Source: Hyphomicrobiales bacterium
Lineage (GTDB): Bacteria > Pseudomonadota > Alphaproteobacteria > Rhizobiales > Beijerinckiaceae
Assembly: GCA_947447895.1 (NCBI GenBank)
Contig: CANFLM010000002.1
Span: forward strand, 21,961 to 85,960
Reading direction: 5' to 3'
DNA length: 64,000 nucleotides
Position numbers and translations under genes: made by a program. Under the pieces are notes generated by a model. The model searched no databases. It was not told where the DNA came from and saw only the letters and a list, made by a program, of their open reading frames with translations. Below, one piece after another: positions 9,677-17,810 of this stretch; the first letter of the stretch is position 1; each line of letters opens with the position of its first letter.

Positions 9677-10342
9677 ATGTCCCGTATTGTTCCCGCCCTT
9701 CTGTGTGCTTTTGGTTTGCTGGTCAGCATGGCCGTGCCCGCCACCGTGCGCGCCGAATACTATGTTGCCGGTGACAGCATCGGCATGGGGGTCGGCATGG
9801 CCTCGCAATTGCCGTCGGTGGCGGCCATTTCCATCGCGATCCGCGGCCCCAAAATCATCGACCAGTTGCGTGCCGTTCCTGCAGGCTCGACCGTCTTCCT
9901 GAGTCTCGGCACCAATGATGCGGTGTCCAATCTGGTCAAAGGCGGGGCGGATCTCGATCGGCTCGTGGCTTTTGCGCATGACCAGCGTTTGAAAATCTTC
10001 TGGATCGGCCCGCCTTGCGTGCTCAAGCCCTGGGACGAGAGTGCCAAGAAACTGGATGAATCTTTGCGTGCCGATCTGGCCAGAACCGGGATCATCTATG
10101 TCGGCATGCGCTCCCCGGCCCTGTGCGACCCGGCTGTGCGGGCGAAGGACGGCATCCATTTTACCATGACGGGCTATCGCATGATGTGGCAATTGGCCGC
10201 GGAAGCAGCCCATATCAAGCCGGTGGTGCAGCCTGCCCCGGTCCATGCAGGGGCCTCCCATGCCGTCCCACCGAAAAAGAAACGGAAAAAACCCCTGAAA
10301 AAGGTCGGGGCGCCGGCCGCAACGTCAGGTGCGGCCAAATGA
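9677..10342 (+). CDS. Secreted SGNH/GDSL-fold hydrolase 1 with lysine-rich tail
   Basis: A 221-residue SGNH-fold esterase or acetyltransferase-like protein. A signal peptide (residues 1-28, ending VRA-E) precedes the catalytic blocks: GDSIGMG (nucleophile Ser), GTND (Asn) and DGIHFTMTGY (Asp/His pair). The C-terminus is a low-complexity basic tail (PPKKKRKKPLKK) that could bind an anionic wall polymer. The start is unclear. ATG 9677 gives a clean signal peptide but lacks a visible ribosome-binding site. A TTG at 9593 overlapping the deacetylase stop would add 28 residues. Its stop overlaps the next gene (ATGA). Confidence 0.8.
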   Translation: MSRIVPALLCAFGLLVSMAVPATVRAEYYVAGDSIGMGVGMASQLPSVAAISIAIRGPKIIDQLRAVPAGSTVFLSLGTNDAVSNLVKGGADLDRLVAFAHDQRLKIFWIGPPCVLKPWDESAKKLDESLRADLARTGIIYVGMRSPALCDPAVRAKDGIHFTMTGYRMMWQLAAEAAHIKPVVQPAPVHAGASHAVPPKKKRKKPLKKVGAPAATSGAAK

Positions 10343-11112
10343 GGTTGACGGAACGGATGCGAAGGCATGCCTCATGGCTGGCGGGTTTGGTGATGATGTC
10401 GGTCTCCGGCCTGATCTCCCCTGCGCTGGCGCAACCGGAGCCGCCGCATCTGGCCTTTATCGGCGATTCGATGAGTGATGGCCTGTGGGGCGGCTTTATC
10501 CGTCTGGCCACCAAAAATGCCTGCCTCTCCGCCATATCCTACGAGCGGCACGGCAAAAACGGGATCGGACTGGTGCGGATGGACCAGGCCGATCTGGTGC
10601 GCGATTTCCTGTCCATCGTGCAAAAAACCGCCAGTCCGAAAGTGATTGTTCTGTCGGTCGGCTTGAATGACCGTCAGGATGCGTGGTTCGGCGACCGCAC
10701 CCGTATTCCCTATGGCAGCGAGGAATGGACGGTGTTCTACAAAACCCGTCTGACCCAGATGATGGATGCCGCCGAGGCCGCTGACCAGGGTCTGGTTATT
10801 CTGGGCCTGCCGGTGCTGCGCGAGGCCAAGGCCAATGACGATGCGCTCGCCAAAAACAGATTGCTGGCCGATGTGGTCAAGGCCTATGGCAAGCCGTCGA
10901 TCGTGTTTCTGCCAAGTCCGCTTGATCCGGCCGAGGGGGCGCAGGCTTTCAAATCCTATGACCGGATCGGTGGCAGTCTGACCCAGATGCGCGCATCCGA
11001 TGGCGTGCATTTTACCCAAGCCGGTTATGACTATCTGACACAAAGCCTGTTGCCGGCCATTCTGGCTGTGCTGCAGCAAAAGGGCTGGACGCCGGCGGGG
11101 CCCTGCCCTTGA
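10339..11112 (+). CDS. Secreted SGNH-fold hydrolase 2 (DUF459-like)
   Basis: A 257-residue exported SGNH protein. It has a signal peptide (to about residue 31, SPALA-Q), block I FIGDSMSDGLWG, block III VGLNDRQ and block V SDGVHFTQAGYDYL. Spacing and block sequences resemble the DUF459 branch, which accompanies polysaccharide acetylation genes in alphaproteobacteria. It may move or remove O-acetyl groups on a surface glycan. The start overlaps the stop of SGNH 1 (ATGA), and its own stop overlaps a TTG start of the next gene, so three successive products are translationally coupled. Confidence 0.82.
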   Translation: MRLTERMRRHASWLAGLVMMSVSGLISPALAQPEPPHLAFIGDSMSDGLWGGFIRLATKNACLSAISYERHGKNGIGLVRMDQADLVRDFLSIVQKTASPKVIVLSVGLNDRQDAWFGDRTRIPYGSEEWTVFYKTRLTQMMDAAEAADQGLVILGLPVLREAKANDDALAKNRLLADVVKAYGKPSIVFLPSPLDPAEGAQAFKSYDRIGGSLTQMRASDGVHFTQAGYDYLTQSLLPAILAVLQQKGWTPAGPCP

Positions 11113-12389
11113 GTTCGCGCAACCCGCTGCCATTTGGCTGGGGTCCGGTTGTTCTGGCATTGGTGCTGTTGAGCCTGCTGGCACTAAAACTCACGAAAAA
11201 CCTGATCGACGACCATCCCGAAGGGATCGGGGCCTGGCTCTCCTCTGTGCTGTCGGAGCCAGAGGACAGACCGGCTGAAACCGTCCGAAAGGGGCAGGCC
11301 ACGCCGATTGTCATGGCCATTTTGGGGGACAGCCATGTGGCCGCCGATCTGTTCAGCGGGCATATCCGCTCCCTGCTGCAGCAGCATTATGGCGAGGCCA
11401 ACGGGCTGCTCCTGCCGCTGGGCCAACCGCATCCGGGGATCAGAAGCGGGGCGGTCACCGTGCAGGCCTCCCCCGGATGGTCCTACCGGACGGTCATGAA
11501 TGCTCCGGCCGATACACGCTATCTGCTGTCGGGTTCACTGGCGGAAACCAGCGCGCCGGACCAGACCCTGTTGTGGCAAACCCGCCGCCATCCATTGGCC
11601 TTCGGGACCATCGAACTGCTGTTCCAGACCGGCCCGCAGGCCGGCGAGATCGAGCTTGCCCTCGATGGCGAGTCCGTCGGCCAGTTCGATCTGGCGCGCC
11701 CCGTCGAGGGGATCGTGGCGATTCCGCTACACCCGAAAGCAGGCGGTGACGGTGCCTTTCGCTCTGTGTTGCTGACCACCCGTACGGCCAGGCCGGTTGT
11801 GCTGTTGCAGGTGCTGGTCAGGCCACTGGCGGCGGGGATCAGCGTGATCAGCACCGGCTATCCGGGCGCGACATTTTCGGTGCTCGACCGGCTGGAGACC
11901 GCGCGCTTCGATCAGGCCTTGCAGCAGCTCAAGCCCGATCTGCTGGTGCTGGCTTTCGGGACCAATGAGGGGTTTGACGACCATCTGGCTATGCCGCGCT
12001 ACCAGCAACTGCTGGCGCGCCAGATCAACCGGTTCAGAACATTGTTGCCGCAGACGCAGCTTGTGCTGATCTCCCCTCCGGTCGGGGGCAGGGCCAATGC
12101 CACACAGGATTGCGGTTGGCTGGAGCCGCCCAAACTGGCACTGGTGCGGCAGGCGCAGGACCAGCTGGCCCAAAGCCAGGCGCTGCCGATCTGGTCCTGG
12201 GCGCAGATCATGCCGCAAAGCTGTGCAGGACATCAATGGACACTTGATCAGCCGCGCCTGATGGCCGATGACCATATCCATCTGACCGGCGAGGGGTATC
12301 GCCGGAGCGCCGAGGCTTTTGTGACATTTGTGATGCCTGTGATTGACCGGACCATCAGGGAGCGCAACGATGCTGTTCCCAAGCACTGA
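11109..12389 (+). CDS. Membrane-anchored SGNH protein 3 with inserted beta-rich domain
   Basis: A 426-residue protein with one N-terminal transmembrane anchor (about residues 12-30) and an outward catalytic part. Block I is ILGDSHVAADLF (about residue 73), block III is FGTNEGFD (about 287), and block V is DDHIHLTGEGY. About 200 residues separate blocks I and III and look beta-sheet-rich, as in the Ape1 peptidoglycan O-acetylesterase family, where a carbohydrate-binding domain is inserted there. That makes a glycan-acetyl enzyme plausible. The TTG start overlaps the previous stop (TTGA). Its 3' end overlaps the MBOAT gene by 20 bases. Confidence 0.8.
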   Translation: MSSRNPLPFGWGPVVLALVLLSLLALKLTKNLIDDHPEGIGAWLSSVLSEPEDRPAETVRKGQATPIVMAILGDSHVAADLFSGHIRSLLQQHYGEANGLLLPLGQPHPGIRSGAVTVQASPGWSYRTVMNAPADTRYLLSGSLAETSAPDQTLLWQTRRHPLAFGTIELLFQTGPQAGEIELALDGESVGQFDLARPVEGIVAIPLHPKAGGDGAFRSVLLTTRTARPVVLLQVLVRPLAAGISVISTGYPGATFSVLDRLETARFDQALQQLKPDLLVLAFGTNEGFDDHLAMPRYQQLLARQINRFRTLLPQTQLVLISPPVGGRANATQDCGWLEPPKLALVRQAQDQLAQSQALPIWSWAQIMPQSCAGHQWTLDQPRLMADDHIHLTGEGYRRSAEAFVTFVMPVIDRTIRERNDAVPKH

Positions 12390-13788
12390 ATTTGCTGTTT
12401 TTTTCGGATGTGTCTGGTCTGTATCCTGGCTGTTGCGCGAGGCCAATACGGCGCGCAAATCCTTTCTGGTTCTGGCCAGCCTGCTGTTTTACGCCGCTTG
12501 GGATGCCCGTTTCGTGGTGATGCTGCTGGCGGTGGCGGTGCTGATGCTGGTCTGCGGACAATGGATCGACCGCAATACGGCGCGGCGGCGGCGGGCCAGC
12601 ATCACCAGCGCAGGCATCATCGTGTTGCTGGCCGTGCTGGGCTATTTCAAATATGCCGATCTGCTGATTGCCTCGGCCATGCAGTTCGCCGATCTGCTCG
12701 GCGTTCCGCTCGATCTGCTTCTGGTGGACGTGGCGGTGCCGGTCGCCATTTCATTTTTCACCTTCCACGCGATTTCCTATCTGGTCGATGTCCATAAAAA
12801 CACCATCAAGGCTTCCACCAGCCTGCTGGATCTGACGCTCTATATCAGCTTCTTCCCGCATCTGGTGGCGGGTCCGATTGTGCGGGCCCGCGAGTTCTTG
12901 CCGCAACTGGCTGCGTCACCACGCCAGATGCCGATCCCGCTCGGGGCATCGCTGGCACTGATCATCGGCGGTCTGTTCAAAAAGGTGGTGATTGCCAATT
13001 ATCTGGCGACCGCTTTGGTCGATCCGGTCTATGTCGATCCCTCGCGCGCATCCATGCAGGAAGTCTGGGGAGCCTTTTACGGCTATGCGCTGGTGATCTA
13101 TTGCGATTTCAGCGCCTATACCGATATTGCCATCGGGATTGCCAGCCTGTTCGGCTACCGTTTCCCGCAAAATTTCGACCAGCCCTATCGTGCGCTGTCG
13201 GTGCAGGATTTCTGGAACCGCTGGCACATCACTTTGTCGCACTGGTTGCGCGACTATCTGTATATTCCGCTTGGTGGCAACCGGCTCGGACGCTGGCTGA
13301 CGGTGCGCAATCTGATGGTCACCATGCTTCTGGGCGGGTTGTGGCATGGCGCCAGCGGCACCTTCATCCTGTGGGGCGGGCTGCATGGTCTGGCGTTGAT
13401 GGTCCATTACGGCTGGGCGCGGACACAGACGGCCCGTGACTGGCGCGACCACCCCCATTATCAGGCCGCATGCTGGTGCGTGACCTTCCACACGGTCTGC
13501 CTGTTGTGGATCCTGTTCCGCTCGCCCGATCTGGACACAGCCGGACAGTTTCTCACGGCTTTGGTCCATGCGCCGGTTGCCGCGGGCGGCTTGTCGACGA
13601 CCCTGCTGCTGCTGTTAGCCCTCGGCGCCCTGACGCAGATCGTCCCGAAACAGGTCTGGGCGGGATTGGCGCAGGATTTCGAGCAAAAGCCGGTGGCACT
13701 GCAAAGCGTGCTGGTGGCTGTGGCTTTATTGGGTTTGCTGCTGATTGCCCCGACCAATGCCGCGCCCTTTATCTATTTCAGGTTCTGA
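12370..13788 (+). CDS. MBOAT-family membrane O-acyltransferase (AlgI/PatA/DltB-like)
   Basis: A 472-residue polytopic inner-membrane protein. MBOAT proteins pass acyl groups, usually acetyl, from a cytoplasmic donor across the membrane for transfer to alginate, peptidoglycan or teichoic acid. Recognisable segments are ISFFPHLVAGPIVRAREFLP, FCDFSAYTDIA-like YCDFSAYTDIAIG, FWNRWHITLSHWLRDYLY and the catalytic-histidine region GLWHGASGTFILWGGLHG. The start overlaps the SGNH 3 gene by 20 bases, which implies co-translation. With an SGNH partner this is the layout of PatA/PatB and AlgI/AlgJ-type systems. The glycan acceptor is not known. Confidence 0.9.
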   Translation: MLFPSTEFAVFFGCVWSVSWLLREANTARKSFLVLASLLFYAAWDARFVVMLLAVAVLMLVCGQWIDRNTARRRRASITSAGIIVLLAVLGYFKYADLLIASAMQFADLLGVPLDLLLVDVAVPVAISFFTFHAISYLVDVHKNTIKASTSLLDLTLYISFFPHLVAGPIVRAREFLPQLAASPRQMPIPLGASLALIIGGLFKKVVIANYLATALVDPVYVDPSRASMQEVWGAFYGYALVIYCDFSAYTDIAIGIASLFGYRFPQNFDQPYRALSVQDFWNRWHITLSHWLRDYLYIPLGGNRLGRWLTVRNLMVTMLLGGLWHGASGTFILWGGLHGLALMVHYGWARTQTARDWRDHPHYQAACWCVTFHTVCLLWILFRSPDLDTAGQFLTALVHAPVAAGGLSTTLLLLLALGALTQIVPKQVWAGLAQDFEQKPVALQSVLVAVALLGLLLIAPTNAAPFIYFRF

Positions 13789-13792
13789 GGTG

Positions 13793-14065
13793 ATGATGGA
13801 CCAGGCAAGGGACACTCTGTCGCAACAGTCTTCGATCCGGCGGGCGATGCTGGTGATCTATCCGGCCTTGCTGGTGGCTTGGCTGGCTTTTCCGGGACTG
13901 GTGCGGGATTGGGCCAGCGAACGGGCCGCGCAGGGTCTCTTGCCGCAAGCCCTGATGCCTGTATTCGAGACTGTGGTGGTCCTGTCCGAACAGATCGGTG
14001 TGTCACCGGTCATGCAACAGTGGCATGACCGTCTGAATGCGCGTCTCGACGAGCGGATCCGCTAG
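13793..14065 (+). CDS. Small single-helix membrane protein closing the MBOAT operon
   Basis: A 90-residue protein I do not recognise. One hydrophobic helix lies at about residues 15-32 (MLVIYPALLVAWLAFPGL). A mostly amphipathic C-terminal region ends in charged residues. It begins four bases after the MBOAT stop with an ATG-ATG pair preceded by GAGG. Its position suggests an accessory subunit of the acetylation machinery, comparable in role to small partners such as DltX in the D-alanylation system. That comparison rests on context only; no sequence similarity is claimed. Confidence 0.65.
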   Translation: MMDQARDTLSQQSSIRRAMLVIYPALLVAWLAFPGLVRDWASERAAQGLLPQALMPVFETVVVLSEQIGVSPVMQQWHDRLNARLDERIR

Positions 14066-14094
14066 GCTTCAACCGCGTTCCCTAGTCTCGTTCC

Positions 14095-15192
14095 TTAGCC
14101 CCGGTCATTTTTGCGCGGCGGTGTGGCCGCTGCCGTTTGCGGCTTGGCCGCCGGCTTTTTGGTGGCTGTTGCTGTCGGCTTGCCGGCCGGTGCGGCCTTG
14201 TTGGCTGCGGTTTTCACCGGTTCAGGTTTGCCGGCAACGGTCTTGCTGGCGGCAGGCTTGCCGGCTTGTGGCTTGTTGACCACGACCGCCACAGGTTTGC
14301 CTGCTGCACTGGCGACTGTCTTGGCGGCAGCGGGGGCAGCCACTGCTTTGGCCGGCGGCTGTGGTGCGTATTTGGCTGCAGCGGCAGAAGCCGGTGCAGG
14401 CACACTGGCCGGAGTTGCCGTTTTGACCGCATTGGCCGCGGCGGGTTTTGCGGGCTCGGCTGCGGGGGCTTGCGGCACGAACGGGGCAATGCTGGCGACC
14501 TGTGCAGGCGCCGCATGGCGGTTCAATTGGGCGGGACGGCCGTCGGTGCGCAGCGTCGCGAGCAGGACCTTGTCATCATCCCCTTCCATCGGGGCGCGGC
14601 CGATATAGTCGACCTTGACGCGTGCGGTGCCCAGATGTTTGAAATTCAGGCTGGTGGCCACCTGTTCGGACACGTCGACCAGACGGTCATCATGGTAGGG
14701 ACCGCGGTCGTTGACGCGGGCGATGATCGAGCGGCCGTTCAGCGTATTGGTCACGCGCACATAGCTCGGCAAAGGCATGGTCGGATGCGCCACCGAAATC
14801 GATTCGCGGTCGAACACTTCGCCATTGGCGGTCATGCGGCCATGGAAGGACGGGCCGTACCATGAGGCGGTGCCGACCGCGCTGTAATTCTTGTCCTCGC
14901 GCGGCACATAGAGCTTGCCGGCCACGGTATAGGGCTTGCCCACCATGTCATAGCCGCCACCCTTGGGGATCGGCTCGCCATCGGCTATCACTTTGGGACT
15001 GGCTTTGACCCCGTATTTGTTGCCCGAGGCGGTCTTGGTCGGATTCGAGGCGCAATTGGCGACCAGCAGGCCCAGCATGACCACCGCGGCGGGACGCCAC
15101 CAGACCAGTCTATTCCGGCTCCTGATCGGCAGGCTGGCAGGCAAGACCTGTCCAGCAAGCGGGGTGATTGGGCCTTGGGATTGCTGTGTCAA
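14095..15192 (-). CDS. rlpA: RlpA-like septal-ring lipoprotein with Ala/Lys/Pro-rich tail
   Basis: A 365-residue lipoprotein with the double-psi beta-barrel domain of RlpA, a family that includes lytic transglycosylases acting on stripped peptidoglycan glycans. A hydrophobic stretch ending LLVANC gives the lipobox. The barrel spans GTASWYGPSFHGRMTANGE to DVSEQVATSLNF, with the conserved NDRGPYHDDRLVD. No SPOR domain follows. The last 150 residues are Ala/Lys/Pro/Val repeats. I chose TTG at 15192 because AAGGA lies seven bases upstream; the frame is open to about 15288. It is convergent with the MBOAT cassette. Confidence 0.87.
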   Translation of the reverse strand: MTQQSQGPITPLAGQVLPASLPIRSRNRLVWWRPAAVVMLGLLVANCASNPTKTASGNKYGVKASPKVIADGEPIPKGGGYDMVGKPYTVAGKLYVPREDKNYSAVGTASWYGPSFHGRMTANGEVFDRESISVAHPTMPLPSYVRVTNTLNGRSIIARVNDRGPYHDDRLVDVSEQVATSLNFKHLGTARVKVDYIGRAPMEGDDDKVLLATLRTDGRPAQLNRHAAPAQVASIAPFVPQAPAAEPAKPAAANAVKTATPASVPAPASAAAAKYAPQPPAKAVAAPAAAKTVASAAGKPVAVVVNKPQAGKPAASKTVAGKPEPVKTAANKAAPAGKPTATATKKPAAKPQTAAATPPRKNDRG

Positions 15193-15346
15193 ATCGTGAT
15201 CCTTGAAAACACCGACTGGCAGGATTGCTCCATGTTGAACAATCCACCTATCGTGACGGTTATAGGCCTGTCCGCCTCTGCTAGCCACACTGAGGGCGAG
15301 GTTTTTCTGCTTATGCTTACCAAAGCTTTAACGGAACCAGATTGTC

Positions 15347-16570
15347 GTGAATCACTTGTTACGCCAAATTGCGGCCTATCAATGGTTGAGTCTGGATGAA
15401 TTTGTGACCCTTTCCCACAACCGGCTTGTGCTTGAACTGTCGGTCCTGTCCGCCACCAGCTTTGCCATGCTGGGTTTGCATCAGCCGTTTTTCCCGATCT
15501 GGCTGGCCACTCGCGGGCTTTCGGCCGAGCAGATCGGCCTGATCCTGTCCGTGCCGATTTTTCTGCGGGCCTTTGTTGGACCGTGGATCACCGGCCTGGC
15601 CGACCGCTATATCGCCCCCCGCCATCTGCTGGCGGTGGTCGGCGGGCTTGCCGGTTGCGGCTGGCTGGTCATGCCGTTCAGTCCGGATTTTCCTGTCCTG
15701 CTCGGGGTGGTGACCCTGACAGTCACCATGATGCTGGCGCCGATCCCGTTGGGGGATGTGATTACCCTCGATGCGCTGCGTGACAATCCCGTGCTGGTTT
15801 ACGGACGTTTGCGGGTGTGGGGCTCGATCGCCTTCATGCTGGTCACCTTGCTGGCCGGCCTGATGGTGTCCTGGCTGGATGTGGCGGTTGTTCCGGCGGT
15901 GATGGCGGTCTTCTGTTTCGGGACCACGGCCGTGGCCTTGTGGATGCGCACGGGCATGTTCATTCCTGCCCGACATCTCAAACCGGTTGCGGCTGAAGCG
16001 GACGGGCCGGATGGTTCCGTAGCGCCGGTCCCGAAGCGGCTCTATCTGTTTTTGCTCGGCACCGGTCTGGTCGGGTCTTCCAACGCCGTGCTCAACGGGT
16101 TCGGACCGGTCCTGTGGGTGCAGCAGGGCATATTGTCGTGGCAGATCGGGGTGCTCACCGCCTTTTCCGTGGTGGTCGAGATCGTCGTGTTCTGGCGGTT
16201 GGGCGGCAGTCGGGACGTCGGCAAGGCCTATCGCTATCTGATGATCGGCGGGGCGGCGGCGATTGTCCGCTGGCTGCTGATGGGGCTGGCCCCCGATGTG
16301 ATCGGCATCGGCATTTTGCAGACCTTGCACGCCTTGAGTTTCGCCCTGTTCCATCTCGGTGCGCTGGCAATGGTGGCCGCTCTGGCGCCGGTGGCGCGGC
16401 GCGCCCATGTCCAAGGCCTGTTTTCTGCCGCCAGTGCCCTGATGTTTGCATTGGTGACCGTGCTGGCCGGACCGCTGGTGCAGGCCTGGGGAATCAAGGC
16501 CTATTTCGGGATGATACCCTTTGCCGTGGCCGGATTGCTGCTGATCATGCTGTCGCATCACAAACGGTAA
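15347..16570 (+). CDS. MFS transporter, MFS_1-like/HcaT-LacY branch
   Basis: A 407-residue twelve-helix major facilitator. QPFFPIWLATRGLSAEQIG in the first helices and YGRLRVWGSIAFMLV near residue 155 are typical of the HcaT/LacY-related MFS_1-like group, whose members carry sugars, nucleosides or phenylpropionate. The substrate is unknown. The GTG at 15347 gives the longest product; a GTG at 15404 would give a shorter N-terminus closer to many relatives. It is divergent from rlpA and lies about 120 bases upstream of the AraD-like gene. Confidence 0.85.
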   Translation: MNHLLRQIAAYQWLSLDEFVTLSHNRLVLELSVLSATSFAMLGLHQPFFPIWLATRGLSAEQIGLILSVPIFLRAFVGPWITGLADRYIAPRHLLAVVGGLAGCGWLVMPFSPDFPVLLGVVTLTVTMMLAPIPLGDVITLDALRDNPVLVYGRLRVWGSIAFMLVTLLAGLMVSWLDVAVVPAVMAVFCFGTTAVALWMRTGMFIPARHLKPVAAEADGPDGSVAPVPKRLYLFLLGTGLVGSSNAVLNGFGPVLWVQQGILSWQIGVLTAFSVVVEIVVFWRLGGSRDVGKAYRYLMIGGAAAIVRWLLMGLAPDVIGIGILQTLHALSFALFHLGALAMVAALAPVARRAHVQGLFSAASALMFALVTVLAGPLVQAWGIKAYFGMIPFAVAGLLLIMLSHHKR

Positions 16571-16687
16571 ATGCACAAGGCAGCCCCGCGCCAGTGCATA
16601 GGCTCGACTGCTTCATAAATGCGGCGAACTGTTTTACAGTCGCCCTCAAGACCACAATAAACCATCAAGGGACGGACCAGTACAATC

Positions 16688-17617
16688 ATGAGCACGCAGC
16701 ACGCATCAGTCTATACCGGCATCTATCCGATTGCCCCGACACCTTTTCTCGAAAACGGCGATCTCGATCTCGACGGGATGCGGCGCGTCCTGGATTGCAT
16801 GATCGATCAGGGCGTGGACGGGATTTGTATTCTGGCCAATTATTCCGAACAGTTTCTGCTGACCGATGCCGAGCGCGACCTGTTGACCGATCTGTGCCTT
16901 GACCACGTGGCCGGTCGCGTGCCGGTCATTGTTACCACCAGCCATTTCAGCACCCGTATTGCCAGCGAAAGGGCTGCAAAGGCCAAAAAGGCCGGTGCGG
17001 CCATGCTGATGCTGATGCCTCCCTATCACGGCACCGGCTTGCGGGCCGATGAAAACGGCATGGTCGAGCATTTCGCAGCCGTGGCGAAGGCCTCCGGCCT
17101 GCCGATCATGGTGCAGGACGCCCCATTGAGCGGGGTCACGCTGTCGGTGTCCTTCCTCGTGCGGCTCGCCAAGGAGGTGCCGCTGGTGCAATATTTCAAA
17201 ATCGAAACCGCACAGGCCGCCGCCAAATTGCGCGGACTGATTGCGGCAGGCGGGGCCTCGATCCTCGGACCCTTCGACGGCGAGGAGTCCATTACGCTGA
17301 TGGCCGATCTGGATGCAGGTGCCACCGGCACGATGTGCAGTGCCTTGCTGCCGGATCTGATCCGTCCTGTGGTGATCGATTATCTGGCCGGCCGCCGCAC
17401 CGAGGCCGCCAGCCAGTATGCCCGCATCCTGCCGCTGATCAATTACGAGAACCGCCAATGCGGTTTGCGGGCCACCAAAGCGATGATGGCCGAAGGCGGG
17501 GTGATCAAACACGAAACCGTCCGCCATCCGCTCGAGCCCCTGCATCCGCAGACCCGGGCCGGATTGCTGGAGCTGGCGCGCGAGGTCAATCCGCTGGTCC
17601 TTCATTGGGGCAAATAG
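16688..17617 (+). CDS. Dihydrodipicolinate-synthase-fold dehydratase, L-2-keto-3-deoxyarabonate dehydratase-like
   Basis: A 309-residue TIM-barrel enzyme of the DapA superfamily. The Schiff-base lysine is in QYFKIET (about residue 167). The segments YPIAPTPF, VLDCMIDQGVDGICILANYS and LPLINYENRQCGL closely resemble Azospirillum-type AraD. AraD converts L-2-keto-3-deoxyarabonate to alpha-ketoglutarate semialdehyde in the non-phosphorylative arabinose pathway. No other pathway genes are adjacent, so the substrate could be a related 2-keto-3-deoxy sugar acid. A strong hairpin terminator follows. Confidence 0.85.
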   Translation: MSTQHASVYTGIYPIAPTPFLENGDLDLDGMRRVLDCMIDQGVDGICILANYSEQFLLTDAERDLLTDLCLDHVAGRVPVIVTTSHFSTRIASERAAKAKKAGAAMLMLMPPYHGTGLRADENGMVEHFAAVAKASGLPIMVQDAPLSGVTLSVSFLVRLAKEVPLVQYFKIETAQAAAKLRGLIAAGGASILGPFDGEESITLMADLDAGATGTMCSALLPDLIRPVVIDYLAGRRTEAASQYARILPLINYENRQCGLRATKAMMAEGGVIKHETVRHPLEPLHPQTRAGLLELAREVNPLVLHWGK

Positions 17618-17665
17618 GTCTTGGGGGCCGATAAGCCCGTTCGGAAAGGTGTATAACAGCACAAA

Positions 17666-17690
17666 CAATGGCCCCTTTTCGGGGCCATTG
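17666..17690 (+). terminator. Hairpin terminator after the AraD-like gene
   Basis: Perfect 10-base inverted repeat CAATGGCCCC / GGGGCCATTG with a five-base TTTTC loop, 48 bases after the stop. The downstream tract is only weakly T-rich (CTCGTTGTGG), so it is a less than ideal intrinsic terminator, but stem strength and position support the call. It separates the dehydratase gene from the ABC transporter operon. Confidence 0.75.
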
Positions 17691-17810
17691 CTCGTTGTGG
17701 ATGGTTGACATCACCGGGTGAAAGGCGTGGAATGATCGGGTGATAATTTAAACCAAAACAGGCTGGCAGCGGCAACAGGCCCTGACCGGATCCGGGTGGG
17801 GAGCAGGGCA

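Noticed and set aside
16571..16599. ATGCAC / GTGCAT repeat after the MFS gene
   Set aside because: Six pairs across a 17-base loop and no T tract.
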